A stretch of 64,000 bases of DNA from CAVRUH01 sp963822595 (GTDB lineage Bacteria > Chlamydiota > Chlamydiia > Chlamydiales > Waddliaceae): the NCBI GenBank assembly GCA_963822595.1, contig CAWGIG010000005.1, forward strand, positions 62,001 to 126,000. Reading direction: 5' to 3'. Shown here one piece after another: positions 44,916 through 54,422 of the stretch. The notes beneath the pieces were generated by a model, which was given only the letters and a program-made list of their open reading frames with translations, had not been told where the DNA came from and did no database searches. A program made the position numbers and the translations under genes. Position 1 is the stretch's first letter, and the number at the start of each line of letters is the position of its first letter.

Positions 44916-47786
44916 ATGAGTAACGAAATTCTTCCAAGAAATGTGCAAAGATGGGGGACATACTGTCCAACAGGTGTAAAGCAATTACTATCATCCGAAC
45001 GTTCAGACATCAAAATCCCCGAAGAAACAACAGAAGAAGCTGAAAAGTGGTTCAAAGGACTGGATCTGTATAACGTAACGACCCTTTTTGTCTATGGCGT
45101 CGGCAGCGGCAAGTATTATCGCGCCGCCAAAGATTGGCTTCTAGAAAATCAAGAAAGGCAGATTGTTTTCCTCGAAGACGATCCTGAAGTTATCTACAGA
45201 TTGTTTGAAACCGAACTTGGTAAAGAGCTTATCTTCGACAAACAAGTATGGCTTGAGTTATTTCAGTGGGATCAAAAGAAAAATAAAGAAGAGAAAAATG
45301 AGGAGTGGCTTTCTTCCCTTCCCTTTTTCTTTTTCTTGGGCGACATTCAAATTTCCTCTAACGCCTCTTATAAGACTTCAAAAGAAAAAAAATATACGAT
45401 CTTATCAAACCATCTCCAGTATCTTAAAAACATTAAGTTATGGTTCCTTACCGAACATATATACCTTGGAAAAGGCTTTTTCAATAACTTCTATCGTAAT
45501 CTTTTCGATATTCCTAATGCCCAGCTATCTGATTTACTCTTTAAGAAATTCGAAGGGATTCCTGCGATCATTTGCGGCGGAGGTCCCTCCCTCGATAAGA
45601 ATCGTGAACTTCTTGAAAAATTAAAAGATCGCGCCCTTATATTCGGAGGAGGCTCCGCAATGAATGTCCTAAATGAGACAGGATTCAATCCCCATTTCGG
45701 TGTCGGAATCGATCCTAATTCGGCTCAATATTCTCGACTCACAATGAACCAAGCTTTTGCCGTTCCCTATTTTTATCGTGCTAGAATGTATTCAGAGGCA
45801 TTGGACTCCATTTTTGGAGAGCATATTTATGTTCGCGGAGCTGCCGGATACGATATTTCATCCTGGGTGGAAGAGAAGCTTGGTTTGAATGGAGAAAGGA
45901 TGCCGGAAGGGAACAATGTCGTAAACTTTAGCCTAGCTATTGCCAACGCGTTGGGATGCAACCCCATTATTTTTGTAGGAGTCGATTTGGCTTATACGAA
46001 TCTCGCCTCCTATGGCAAGGGAGTTCTAGGGCATCCTCTTTATGATTTTAATAAGAATCTTTCATCGAAAGGGCTTAATGAGGAGTTGATGATCAAAAAA
46101 GATATCTTTGGCAATGACACATACACTCTGTGGAAGTGGATGATGGAATCCATATGGTATACCGAGTATGCATTAAGTCATCCGGACCTTACTCTGATCA
46201 ACTCTACTGAGGGAGGAATAGGTTTTGAAAGGGTCCCTAACATGCCCTTAGAGGAGGCAGCAGAGAAATTTCTTGGAAAGCAATATGATTTCGGGACTTG
46301 GATTCATGGTGAGTTGCAAAATGCAAAAATGCCCGAAGGTGTCACTGCAATTGATATCAATCGAACTCTAGGCGAACTGGGAGGGAGTTTAGCGAAATGC
46401 GAGGAGTACTGCGGCACCCTGACTCGCGAGTTTAATAAAATGATCCAATTAGATAAAAAAGGTGAAGAGCTACCCAAAAACGTATATGGGGGAACGGTCG
46501 GTTTAATCATTGAAAAACTCAATCAAGAAGCCGCCTACACCCACCTATTGGCTCAGTTTAATGAAAGCTATATGTCCTTTGCAGGGAAAAGCTTTACCGA
46601 AATCTTAGTGGAAGAATTAAACGAACAAGACCAGCATAAAGCTCGAATGAAAAAGATTTCCATCAACAAGAAACGCTATGAATTTTTAATGTCAGTATGT
46701 CATTATAACCGTTCTCTGATCAAACATATCGTACAAGAATCTGCTATCCGCAAGGCCGTAAGTGACATTCCCGGCGCAGAGAAGTCAGCCCCCAAAACTG
46801 TGCCCTCATGGGATATTCCAAATGGTGAGGCAAGAGAATCTCTGTACCCAAGCGGAAAAGTTAAGAGTCGACAATCTACTAAAAATGGTTTATTTCATGG
46901 GCCCTCTGTATTTTATTGTCCTGAAGGGAAAATTCTTGCCCATAGCAATTACATTGAGGGAAAAAAAGAGGGGGAAGCCTGGTTATTTTATGATTCCGGT
47001 GAGGTCTATAGCGTTCAAAATTTCAAAGATGACAAATGGCACGGGAAACAAGAATTTTTTTATAGGAATGGAGTGAGAAAAACTCTTATGAACTATAAAA
47101 ATGGGCAGTTGGATGGCGATGTTTTACTCTTTCATCTCAATGGAAAAATGTACCGGAAGCTGTTCTTTAAAAATGGAAAACGCGATGGAAAAGAAATGCT
47201 CTGGAATATGGGGGGCTTCCTAGAATTTGAAGCCGAATATAAAAATAATTCTGCAATAGGCATTTGTCGCGCTTGGTATGGCAATGGAAATATTGCCCGA
47301 GAGGTACTCTATGATCATGATTCCAATCCTTATTCTGTGCGTCAATGGAATCTCAACGGTTCTCTCCTTCCTGAAGCGAGTTTCCAAAATGAAGATTACT
47401 TTCAAGCCATTTCTAAACAGACAACGGCACTCACTCAATCTCTAGGGAATTTATGTAATCAACTTGAAAAATTATCCCCATTATTTCCTGATAGCACTTC
47501 TGAAGGTAAAGGAAATCCTCACATTAAAAAAGATATCGAAAATCTTAAACTTGAAATGGAAAAGCTTCAAAAGATGGAAGAACAGCTGCGGAAACATGGA
47601 AGTGCAGACCCGGTAGATGGTAAAGAACCTATATGGAAGACTCCAGCCGCTCGACGCATGATGGGAAAACAATTGGAGGAAGCCACACGAAAAATGGCTG
47701 AAGACATAGCCCTCATGCAAGAAGCGTTGAGACTAACTTCTGACATTATGAAGAAAGACGATAATTTAGAAAGTAAGAAATCATGA
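44916..47786 (+). CDS. DUF115/Maf-like glycosyltransferase-type protein with MORN_2 repeats, copy 1
   Basis: 956 residues. The N-terminal part has VYGVGSGKYYRAAKDWL and FLEDDPEVIYRLF. The core at ~218-390 has the DUF115 pattern IICGGGPSLDKN, LIFGGGSAMNVLN, GVGIDPN and IIFVGVDLAYTN. This is the fold shared by MptE and Maf flagellin glycosyltransferases. Residues ~635-815 contain six or so MORN_2/YwqK repeats (FHGPSVFYCPEGKILA, GEAWLFYDSGEVY, WHGKQEFFYRNGVRK). A helical C-terminus follows. A nucleotide-sugar transferase role is plausible by family; the acceptor is unknown and no flagellar genes are seen. ATGA overlap with copy 2. Confidence 0.8.
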   Translation: MSNEILPRNVQRWGTYCPTGVKQLLSSERSDIKIPEETTEEAEKWFKGLDLYNVTTLFVYGVGSGKYYRAAKDWLLENQERQIVFLEDDPEVIYRLFETELGKELIFDKQVWLELFQWDQKKNKEEKNEEWLSSLPFFFFLGDIQISSNASYKTSKEKKYTILSNHLQYLKNIKLWFLTEHIYLGKGFFNNFYRNLFDIPNAQLSDLLFKKFEGIPAIICGGGPSLDKNRELLEKLKDRALIFGGGSAMNVLNETGFNPHFGVGIDPNSAQYSRLTMNQAFAVPYFYRARMYSEALDSIFGEHIYVRGAAGYDISSWVEEKLGLNGERMPEGNNVVNFSLAIANALGCNPIIFVGVDLAYTNLASYGKGVLGHPLYDFNKNLSSKGLNEELMIKKDIFGNDTYTLWKWMMESIWYTEYALSHPDLTLINSTEGGIGFERVPNMPLEEAAEKFLGKQYDFGTWIHGELQNAKMPEGVTAIDINRTLGELGGSLAKCEEYCGTLTREFNKMIQLDKKGEELPKNVYGGTVGLIIEKLNQEAAYTHLLAQFNESYMSFAGKSFTEILVEELNEQDQHKARMKKISINKKRYEFLMSVCHYNRSLIKHIVQESAIRKAVSDIPGAEKSAPKTVPSWDIPNGEARESLYPSGKVKSRQSTKNGLFHGPSVFYCPEGKILAHSNYIEGKKEGEAWLFYDSGEVYSVQNFKDDKWHGKQEFFYRNGVRKTLMNYKNGQLDGDVLLFHLNGKMYRKLFFKNGKRDGKEMLWNMGGFLEFEAEYKNNSAIGICRAWYGNGNIAREVLYDHDSNPYSVRQWNLNGSLLPEASFQNEDYFQAISKQTTALTQSLGNLCNQLEKLSPLFPDSTSEGKGNPHIKKDIENLKLEMEKLQKMEEQLRKHGSADPVDGKEPIWKTPAARRMMGKQLEEATRKMAEDIALMQEALRLTSDIMKKDDNLESKKS

Positions 47787-50432
47787 ATTCAGAATCTTTA
47801 TTCGAAACAAATCTCGGACACATGTCGAGATTTTCAAAGAATTTTATTTCAGACATCAAAGAAGCCGATTGTTCCGCCTATCAATTTTGTCAGACAGATT
47901 TAGACGAGACAAACTTAAAAAAAACTGTCGGAGGCGAAGCTCATTATTTCCATTCTCAACGAGGTGCAGCAAATGAGGCAAAACAGTTGTTTCAAGAAGT
48001 TGAAAATTTAAAAAAAATCCAGACGATCTTTATATATGGACTCGGTCTCGGATACCTTTATGACGTAGCAAAAAAATGGCTTGAGGAAAACAAAAACCAT
48101 TATCTCATTTTCTTGGAAGATGATTTTGCCCTCATCCATCGTTTTCTGGAATTACCACGAGCCACTGAAATGCTTACACACCCACAAGTTGTTGTGCAAG
48201 CTTTTAAAACCCCTGAAATATCAGCATCTCCCGTGATTCCTAAAGAATTCGATTGGATCTGCTGGACTTTCTCTCGCGTCCCATTGAAAATTCTCGTCTT
48301 GAATATGTATAATGATGAGCGAAATAAAGATTCGGAACTCATCAGATTAATGTTCAATCTAAGGTTCGTAGCCATTGATGAGAATTTGGACGAAATCCGC
48401 GAAGAAAAAATTAGAGATCTCTATAAAAATTATTATTTCAATCTTTATCTAATAACCGATGCTTATCGCGGCCAAAATATGATAAACGTGTTCTCCAATA
48501 TCCCCACACTCATCTGCGGCGCAGGGCCTTCCCTAAGCAAAATCAGTAGCCAGATAAAAGAGTTGAAATCGAAAGCCCTCATTTTTGGCGCCGGAACCGG
48601 AATGAATGTTCTTAATAAATTGGGAACAATTCCTAACTTTGGCGGAGCTATCGACCCTAATGAAGAATCTATCAATCGCATCATGACGAATTACGCCTAT
48701 GAAGTTCCTTTTTTTTATATGAATCGCTTTGAATATCACGCCCTTAGATGCATTCATGGTCCCCTCATCTTTTTTAGAACGGTTTCCATCTCCGCTATCC
48801 AAGACTGGTTCGAGACCCGAATTGGGAATCACAGATTCCATGGCCGTTCAAGCAAGGGTAAGCACCACAAATTATCTTCTCAATGTTGCTCAGTTCCTCG
48901 GATGCAATCCAATCGCTCTTGCCGGTGTCGATCTTGCCTACACCGATAAATCCCGCTACCCCAAAGAAATACAGGCTCGTCCTTTAGATTCTCCCCTGCA
49001 AGACCGGCAGATTAAGGAATTTCCTCTGAGCTCGGGACGTTTTATCCCCATGAAAAATGCAGAAGGGGAACAAATTTTTTCCCGAATGGATTGGATAAAT
49101 GAGAGCGAAGCCTATGCATTGTTTTCTAGAGAATTTCCCAAAAACATATTATTCAACCTCACCAAAGGCGGACTTCCCATTCCTGAAATCCCCAATCCCA
49201 CACTTCAAGAGTTTGCTGAAGAACACCTCAAGAAGGAATTCGATCTTATTAATTTCGTTCACGCTTCTATTCAAATCGCAGGAAAAATGCCGATCTCTAA
49301 AGAAAAATTAAATGAAACCTACGCTAAATGGAAAAAAAGCCTAAATTCTTGCTCCTCCTTTTGCTTCGAGATTATTTCCTCTTACCAAGCCATAAGAGCA
49401 GAAGTGATCAAAACGGGTATCGCCCCCGCTGAGGACCTAACCGATCCGACCGCCGATGTTTGGAAAAAAATGAAAGAAGAGCCTGCTTATAAATATTTTC
49501 TGAATGAAATGGTTGATATTCATAAAAAACTAACCTTTAGAAAAATGCATACCCACACATGGTTCCCAGAGTTATTTTCGGAAAAAGAGAAGTTTTTAAA
49601 AAAGCTGGAATTCGGGGAAACAAAGGCGGAATTGATAAATTTTGCAGCAAAGTTGCAACTGGATATCATTGAACAGGTCATTCACGAAGCTATTGAAAGC
49701 ATCCCCCCCGCCTCAAAGCCCATCGAAAAAATGCCTGGGGATCATTATAGCATCGAAAATGGAAGATTAATTATTCAAGATTCCGAATTAGAATTAATGA
49801 TCAATGAACCTTTCAATGCAGAAAAACCATTCCATGGTCCTAGTCGCTTTTTTTCTAAAGAGGGAAATCTCCTTGCCGAAGGCTGGTTTTACAACGGAAA
49901 ACGCGTGGGCAAAAATTGGCAGTACTACGCCTCGGGGGCTTTCTACAGCCTTCAAAGATTTAAAGAAGGGGAGTGGCATGGAAAGCAAGAATATTTTTAT
50001 GATAATGGACAAAAGAAATCGATAATCAATTATTCCCACGGCCTTCTTGATGGGAAAGTCGAACTCTATCATTCGAATGGGGTCCTTGCCAGAGAAATCT
50101 ATTTCTCCGAAGGAAAGCTTCATGGGACGGAAAAGGATTGGCGGCCGAACGGACAACAGATTAGCGAAAACCAATATGATCATAACACCCCTATGGGTAT
50201 CTCCAGAAAATGGCATGCTAACGGAGTTTTAGAAGTTGAAAAAGTGTATTATGATTCTGTGGACCATTTTGACTTAAGAAAATGGGATGAACAAGGTTTT
50301 TTAGTTTACGAAGACCTCTATTTTAAAGATATCGGAACGGAACTTCTGCAAGAATCTAAAGATAGGAGACAGTCCCTCGAAAACCTTAAAAAACAGCTGG
50401 AACAACTTAAGTCTAAGAAAAAAGACGCGTGA
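47783..50432 (+). pseudogene. DUF115/Maf-MORN_2 protein, copy 2, split by a one-base frameshift
   Basis: Two overlapping frames (47783-48949 and 48729-50432) together make one ~880-residue paralogue of the preceding gene. Frame one holds IFIYGLGLGYLYDVAKKWL, LICGAGPSLSK and GAGTGMNVLN; frame two resumes with LGCNPIALAGVDLAYTDKS and a C-terminal run of MORN_2 repeats (HGKQEYFYDNGQKK). At 48824-48826 a GGG run is one base too long: removing one G joins the frames as ETRIGITDSMAVQ. It may be a recent pseudogene, a sequencing error, or a -1/+1 slippage site. The rest shows no other damage, favouring error or very recent loss. Its ATG overlaps the upstream stop (ATGA). Confidence 0.75.
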
Positions 50433-50449
50433 CACAGGATGTCATATCC

Positions 50450-50590
50450 ACAAAATAACAGGATAAGCAAGATCGCAAGCGGCAGGATAAAAAAAGGATA
50501 AGAAAAAGATTTAAAAAAACTGTATTAAATCCTCTTGTTAATCCTTTTTTTATCCTGCCGCTTGCGATCCTGCTTATCCTGTTATTTTTT
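50450..50590. repeat. Repeat family B, copy 3
   Basis: AAAATAACAGGATAAGCAAG continuing GATCGCAAGCGGCAGGATAA faces its complement ending CCTGTTATTTT. It fills the gap between the convergent DUF115-MORN copy 2 and the hypothetical gene at 50593. One arm has AAGCAAG where others have AAGCAGG. Confidence 0.85.
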
Positions 50591-50592
50591 GT

Positions 50593-51924
50593 CTACGACG
50601 ACCAATTAACTTTATCCAATTCGGCCTTCAGCGCTTGCAGATCTTTAATTTTTTCACCGATAATAGAAGGCGACCATTTTATGCCTTCTGTAAGATTCAA
50701 ATAAAAATTAATTACATCATGCTTTGGCAATAATGCCTCCAATTGACTCTTACACCGACTCATTTCTTCTATCCGACCTTGAAGTTTTTCATAATCGGCT
50801 TTCATATCATTGAGATACTTTTTCTCAGCTACACGCTGTTCATTACCCTTCTCAGTATTTGGATAATCATTTTTTTGTATTTTTTCCTTTAATTCATTAA
50901 TCTGATTCACGTAATTTGAAAACTGAGATGCAGGAACATACCCTTTCCCAAAATGTTCCATACTTCCCATAAAAAGATTTCGCGCTTTTCTTCCCAAGCG
51001 GCCAATCCAATCAGATTCTTCAATATTATGCGTCTTAAGGGCGTCTATGATTTCGGCATTGTCTGTTGATTCCAATTCGTGGAGTATTTGGAACCTTCCC
51101 CTTGATTTATCCAATTCAATTGTTTTCTCTCTTTGCAAAATTTCTTCACCAGTGAACGATTCCCCCTTCTTCGCTTTTGTGCCTGGCGCTAGCCGGATAA
51201 TCCTAGACAATTCGTTTATTTTATATGTTTCTTTGCTATAGTCTCTATCAATTCCCTTTACCTTTTTTCCGTTACCATCGTTCCAAGTAACATGAGCTAG
51301 CGAATAGTACTTATAGATAATATCGTAATTAGTATTTACCCCATCAAGCAATTGATCAATCCGATTCATAAATGAGGGTCGAATTTCAATTCTAACTGTG
51401 TCATTTCGTAGCAGATTATGTTTTTCATTTTGCATTTCTTGAAATTTTGGATCGTTCTTGTCATAGAGTGAGGAAATAGTTCTGCCATATTCTGTCCCTA
51501 ATAAGAAAGCTCTGTAGCCATAATCTTTTTGTAAGACCGAAAAGTTTACACTAGGCAGCGCTAATGTGGTGTCTCTGTCTTGACTGATCTTAATATTTTC
51601 TTCTGTACCATCGTCATTTTTTACGGTAATTTCCCAGGTTAGTTTCATTCTAAAGCAATCCTTTCCGAGTGTGGAATTGTAATAGCTGCTCACTTTCGGT
51701 GGGGAATCAATATCATTCGGATTGGTTCTTTCAACCATCCCGATGCATTGTACTACCTCTCGCCCTCTAATTTCACGATCCATTGCTTGAACAATATTTT
51801 GCCCTTGAGCATCTACCGGTCTCCATTCTTTTACATCGAAATTCAAGCCCTGGAGGGGAGGAGGTTCTGCTTGTATCTCAAAACTCATAAAAGGATCATT
51901 ACTACCTGTATTTAATGGACTCAT
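50593..51924 (-). CDS. Unrecognised soluble protein
   Basis: 443 residues. The N-terminal ~20 are flexible and polar (MSPLNTGSNDPF). Residues ~85-200 look beta-rich (MKLTWEITVKNDDGTEENIK). Residues ~320-410 form a charged coiled coil (NQINELKEKIQKNDYPN). No signal peptide or membrane segment. It stands alone with its own promoter (51957-51986) and good AAGGAAA ribosome-binding site, between two NTT genes. Secreted effector is one option, purely from architecture and location. Confidence 0.55.
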   Translation of the reverse strand: MSPLNTGSNDPFMSFEIQAEPPPLQGLNFDVKEWRPVDAQGQNIVQAMDREIRGREVVQCIGMVERTNPNDIDSPPKVSSYYNSTLGKDCFRMKLTWEITVKNDDGTEENIKISQDRDTTLALPSVNFSVLQKDYGYRAFLLGTEYGRTISSLYDKNDPKFQEMQNEKHNLLRNDTVRIEIRPSFMNRIDQLLDGVNTNYDIIYKYYSLAHVTWNDGNGKKVKGIDRDYSKETYKINELSRIIRLAPGTKAKKGESFTGEEILQREKTIELDKSRGRFQILHELESTDNAEIIDALKTHNIEESDWIGRLGRKARNLFMGSMEHFGKGYVPASQFSNYVNQINELKEKIQKNDYPNTEKGNEQRVAEKKYLNDMKADYEKLQGRIEEMSRCKSQLEALLPKHDVINFYLNLTEGIKWSPSIIGEKIKDLQALKAELDKVNWSS

Positions 51925-51956
51925 ATTATTTTTCCTTTTGCTATTATCCGATACTA

Positions 51957-51986
51957 ATTATACAGTTTTTATTTATTTATCTTCAA
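51957..51986 (-). promoter_or_regulatory. Promoter of the 443-residue gene
   Basis: Minus strand TTGAAG (51986-51981), 18-nt A/T spacer, TATAAT (51962-51957), about 32 bp before the ATG. Confidence 0.6.
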
Positions 51987-52112
51987 TTTATATAACAATT
52001 TCTTAATAATTAACGAAAATGAGGTCTATGGTTCCGTCCGTTCTGTCAAGACCAATTTTTAACTGGAAATTAAATCGGATTAAAGGTACAATATGACTTT
52101 AAAATAAGGCTA

Positions 52113-53672
52113 ATGGGTATGTCGCAAACATTATCTAAAGAGTTCGGTACATTAAGATCGTTCCTCTGGCCTGTCTACAGACATGAATGCCGTAAAATCA
52201 TTCCAATGATTATCATGTGCTTTCTTATCTGCTTTAATTACAGTATTCTACGAAACTTGAAAGACGCCGTCGTCGTCACCGCTTCAGGCGCCGCAGTTAT
52301 TCCTTTTATTAAAGTTTGGGCTCTTTTGCCCATGGCTATCCTCCTTACCTATGTCTTTACCAAGCTTTCAAATCGCTATAGCCAAGAGCGGGTCGTTTAT
52401 ATCATGATTTCGGGCTTCCTCATCTTTTTTGCCCTTTTCGGCTTTGTTCTTTACCCCCTGCGCGATGTTCTTCATCCTGTCGAATTAGGGCAATCCATGC
52501 AAGAATCACTACCGGAGGGCTTCTATGGATTGGTTGCCATGTTCTCCAATTGGACATTTACCGGATTCTATGTCATGGCCGAACTTTGGAGCAGCATTGT
52601 TTATTCGATATTGTTTTATGGATTCGCTAATGAAATTACAAAGGTGACCGAAGCGCGACGATTCTATGCGGTCCTTTCCGTGGCTTCTAATTTTGCGGCC
52701 ATCTTGGCCGGGCAGGCTGCTAATTATTTCTCTTATGGAAGTCCCCTCAGCTTCAAATTTCCTTTTGGCGAGACGGAATGGGAACAAACAATGTCGGCCC
52801 TCCTGCTCATTGTTATCAGTTCCGGAATTGTAGTTATGCTGGCCTTTTGGTGGATGAATCGCAATGTCTTAAATGGTCCTGATTACGAAGAACTTCATAA
52901 AAAGAAGCTGGAAATTCGCTTGAAAAAGCATCTTTCTATTCGCGAAAGTATCCATTACCTTGCGAGTTCGAAATATCTCCTTTGGATTGCCGTGATTGTC
53001 GTGGGATATAATCTCGTTATCAATCTTGTCGAAGTCATCTGGAAAGACCAATTAGTCAAACTTTATTCCGATCCTAGGGATATCAATTGTTACTTAAATA
53101 ACCTTACTTCGGCAGTAGGAATTATTTCTGCCCTCGTTTCATTCTTCATGGCTAGCATCTTGACGCGTATGGGCTGGACATTTACCGCGCTGATCACACC
53201 GATGATACTGCTGATTACCGGAACAGGATTCTTTACGTTTCTTATTTTCCAAGAGTATTTTTCTTGGAGCATGCTAGCCTATTTCGGAGCCACTCCTTTG
53301 GCGCTCGTTGTCTTCTTTGGCGGAGCCCAGAACTGTTTGAGTAAAGCAGCCAAGTATTCCGTCTTTGACACAACTAAGGAAATGGCGTTTATTCCGCTTG
53401 ATCACGAGCTTAAGCTTAAAGGCAAGGCAGCTATCGATGGTGTGGGCTCAAGACTGGGCAAATCGGGCGGGTCTTTGATTCATCAAGGGTTGATCATGTT
53501 CTTTGGAAGCCTTTCTTTCAGCGCCCCTTATGTGGCTGTTATTCTTCTTATAGCCATCTTCTTCTGGATCCTAGCAACGAAAGCTTTGGGTCGTGAGTTC
53601 AATCAACTGGTTGCCGACGAGCAAACAAAACCCGATCCAGTTTCTTCGACCGAAGAGCCTGCATTAGCTTAG
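52113..53672 (+). CDS. NTT-family nucleotide transporter (ADP/ATP translocase type), copy 2
   Basis: 519 residues and a clear paralogue of the gene at 42614 across its whole length. Shared segments include FNYSILRNLKDAVVVTA, VIPFIKVWALLP, ELWSSIVYSILFYGFANE, NLVEVIWKDQL, VFDTTKEMAFIPLD and GKAAIDGVGSRLGKSGGS. About 11-12 membrane helices. It transports nucleotides across the inner membrane; exchange or net import cannot be decided. TAAGG precedes ATG 52113 at short spacing; ATG two codons later is also possible. It is followed by a family B repeat. Confidence 0.93.
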   Translation: MGMSQTLSKEFGTLRSFLWPVYRHECRKIIPMIIMCFLICFNYSILRNLKDAVVVTASGAAVIPFIKVWALLPMAILLTYVFTKLSNRYSQERVVYIMISGFLIFFALFGFVLYPLRDVLHPVELGQSMQESLPEGFYGLVAMFSNWTFTGFYVMAELWSSIVYSILFYGFANEITKVTEARRFYAVLSVASNFAAILAGQAANYFSYGSPLSFKFPFGETEWEQTMSALLLIVISSGIVVMLAFWWMNRNVLNGPDYEELHKKKLEIRLKKHLSIRESIHYLASSKYLLWIAVIVVGYNLVINLVEVIWKDQLVKLYSDPRDINCYLNNLTSAVGIISALVSFFMASILTRMGWTFTALITPMILLITGTGFFTFLIFQEYFSWSMLAYFGATPLALVVFFGGAQNCLSKAAKYSVFDTTKEMAFIPLDHELKLKGKAAIDGVGSRLGKSGGSLIHQGLIMFFGSLSFSAPYVAVILLIAIFFWILATKALGREFNQLVADEQTKPDPVSSTEEPALA

Positions 53673-53877
53673 ATAGATTGCATAGTCCCCATTAACAGGA
53701 TAAGCAGGATCGCAAGCGGCAGGATAAAAAAAGGATAAGAAAAAGATATGAATATAAATTAAAAAATTTTATTAAAACTTCTTCATAATTCTTTTTTCTT
53801 AAATCTTTTCTTATCCTTTTTTATCCTGGCGCTTGCGATCCTGCTTATCCTGTTAATGGGGACTATACAATCTATCC
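53673..53877. repeat. Repeat family B, copy 4
   Basis: The extended outer arms TAGATTGCATAGTCCCCATT and AATGGGGACTATACAATCTA enclose the family core AACAGGATAAGCAGGATCGC and its inverse. It lies between the convergent NTT copy 2 and pgsA-like genes. Its left flank resembles that of copy 5 (AGATTGTATAGCCAACATTA). Confidence 0.9.
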
Positions 53878-53878
53878 A

Positions 53879-54388
53879 TCAATCAGCGGTTAGCGGATCT
53901 GTTTTACTGAGATAGAGTTCCATCAAAGCAAGAAATCCCAACACAACAAACACACTATAGGTATATTCAGGAATTGGCAGGTGAAAGGTCATCGCCAAAA
54001 GAAAAAGAAATTGAAGAGAGGTCGTTACTTTTCCGCACCATATTGCACGAAAACGGAATTTGGATATTTTCCCGGTTAAGACAAGGTAGAATCCAAAGAG
54101 AAGAACAGCGAAATCTCTGCAAATCAATGCCGAAGCATCAATAAAAGTAAGCTGATTTTCAGTGATGAGAACCCCTATGATAAAAAAGACGAAAAAACGA
54201 TCCATCAAAGGATCAAGTAATGTACCAAAACGGCTGATCGATCCAAAACGCCTGGCGATATAACCGTCCAATCCATCGGAAACCATAGCTAGCACGATAG
54301 CTAGGCCACGGAGCCAAAGGTTCTGCTGTAAGAACAGAAACGCCAGTGGAATCCTCATCAGAGATAGTAAATTAGGTATTGTTAACAT
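53879..54388 (-). CDS. CDP-alcohol phosphatidyltransferase (PgsA-like)
   Basis: 169 residues with four to five membrane helices. The family signature D-G-x2-A-R-x8-G-x3-D-x3-D is visible as DGYIARRFGSISRFGTLLDP then LMDRF (~41-65). Such enzymes attach an alcohol to CDP-diacylglycerol; glycerol-3-phosphate (PgsA, phosphatidylglycerol phosphate) is the usual bacterial case, but serine or others cannot be excluded. It is slightly short for PgsA. The ATG has no evident ribosome-binding site and lies 35 bp after the GT61-like gene, so likely co-transcribed. Confidence 0.85.
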   Translation of the reverse strand: MLTIPNLLSLMRIPLAFLFLQQNLWLRGLAIVLAMVSDGLDGYIARRFGSISRFGTLLDPLMDRFFVFFIIGVLITENQLTFIDASALICRDFAVLLFGFYLVLTGKISKFRFRAIWCGKVTTSLQFLFLLAMTFHLPIPEYTYSVFVVLGFLALMELYLSKTDPLTAD

Positions 54389-54422
54389 CGTTCGTTATTT
54401 TAACAAATAGTAAAATTAATGC

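Noticed and set aside
48100..48375. Antisense open frames within the DUF115-MORN genes and smc
   Set aside because: They overlap conserved coding sequence, lack ribosome-binding sites and have no protein-like motifs.
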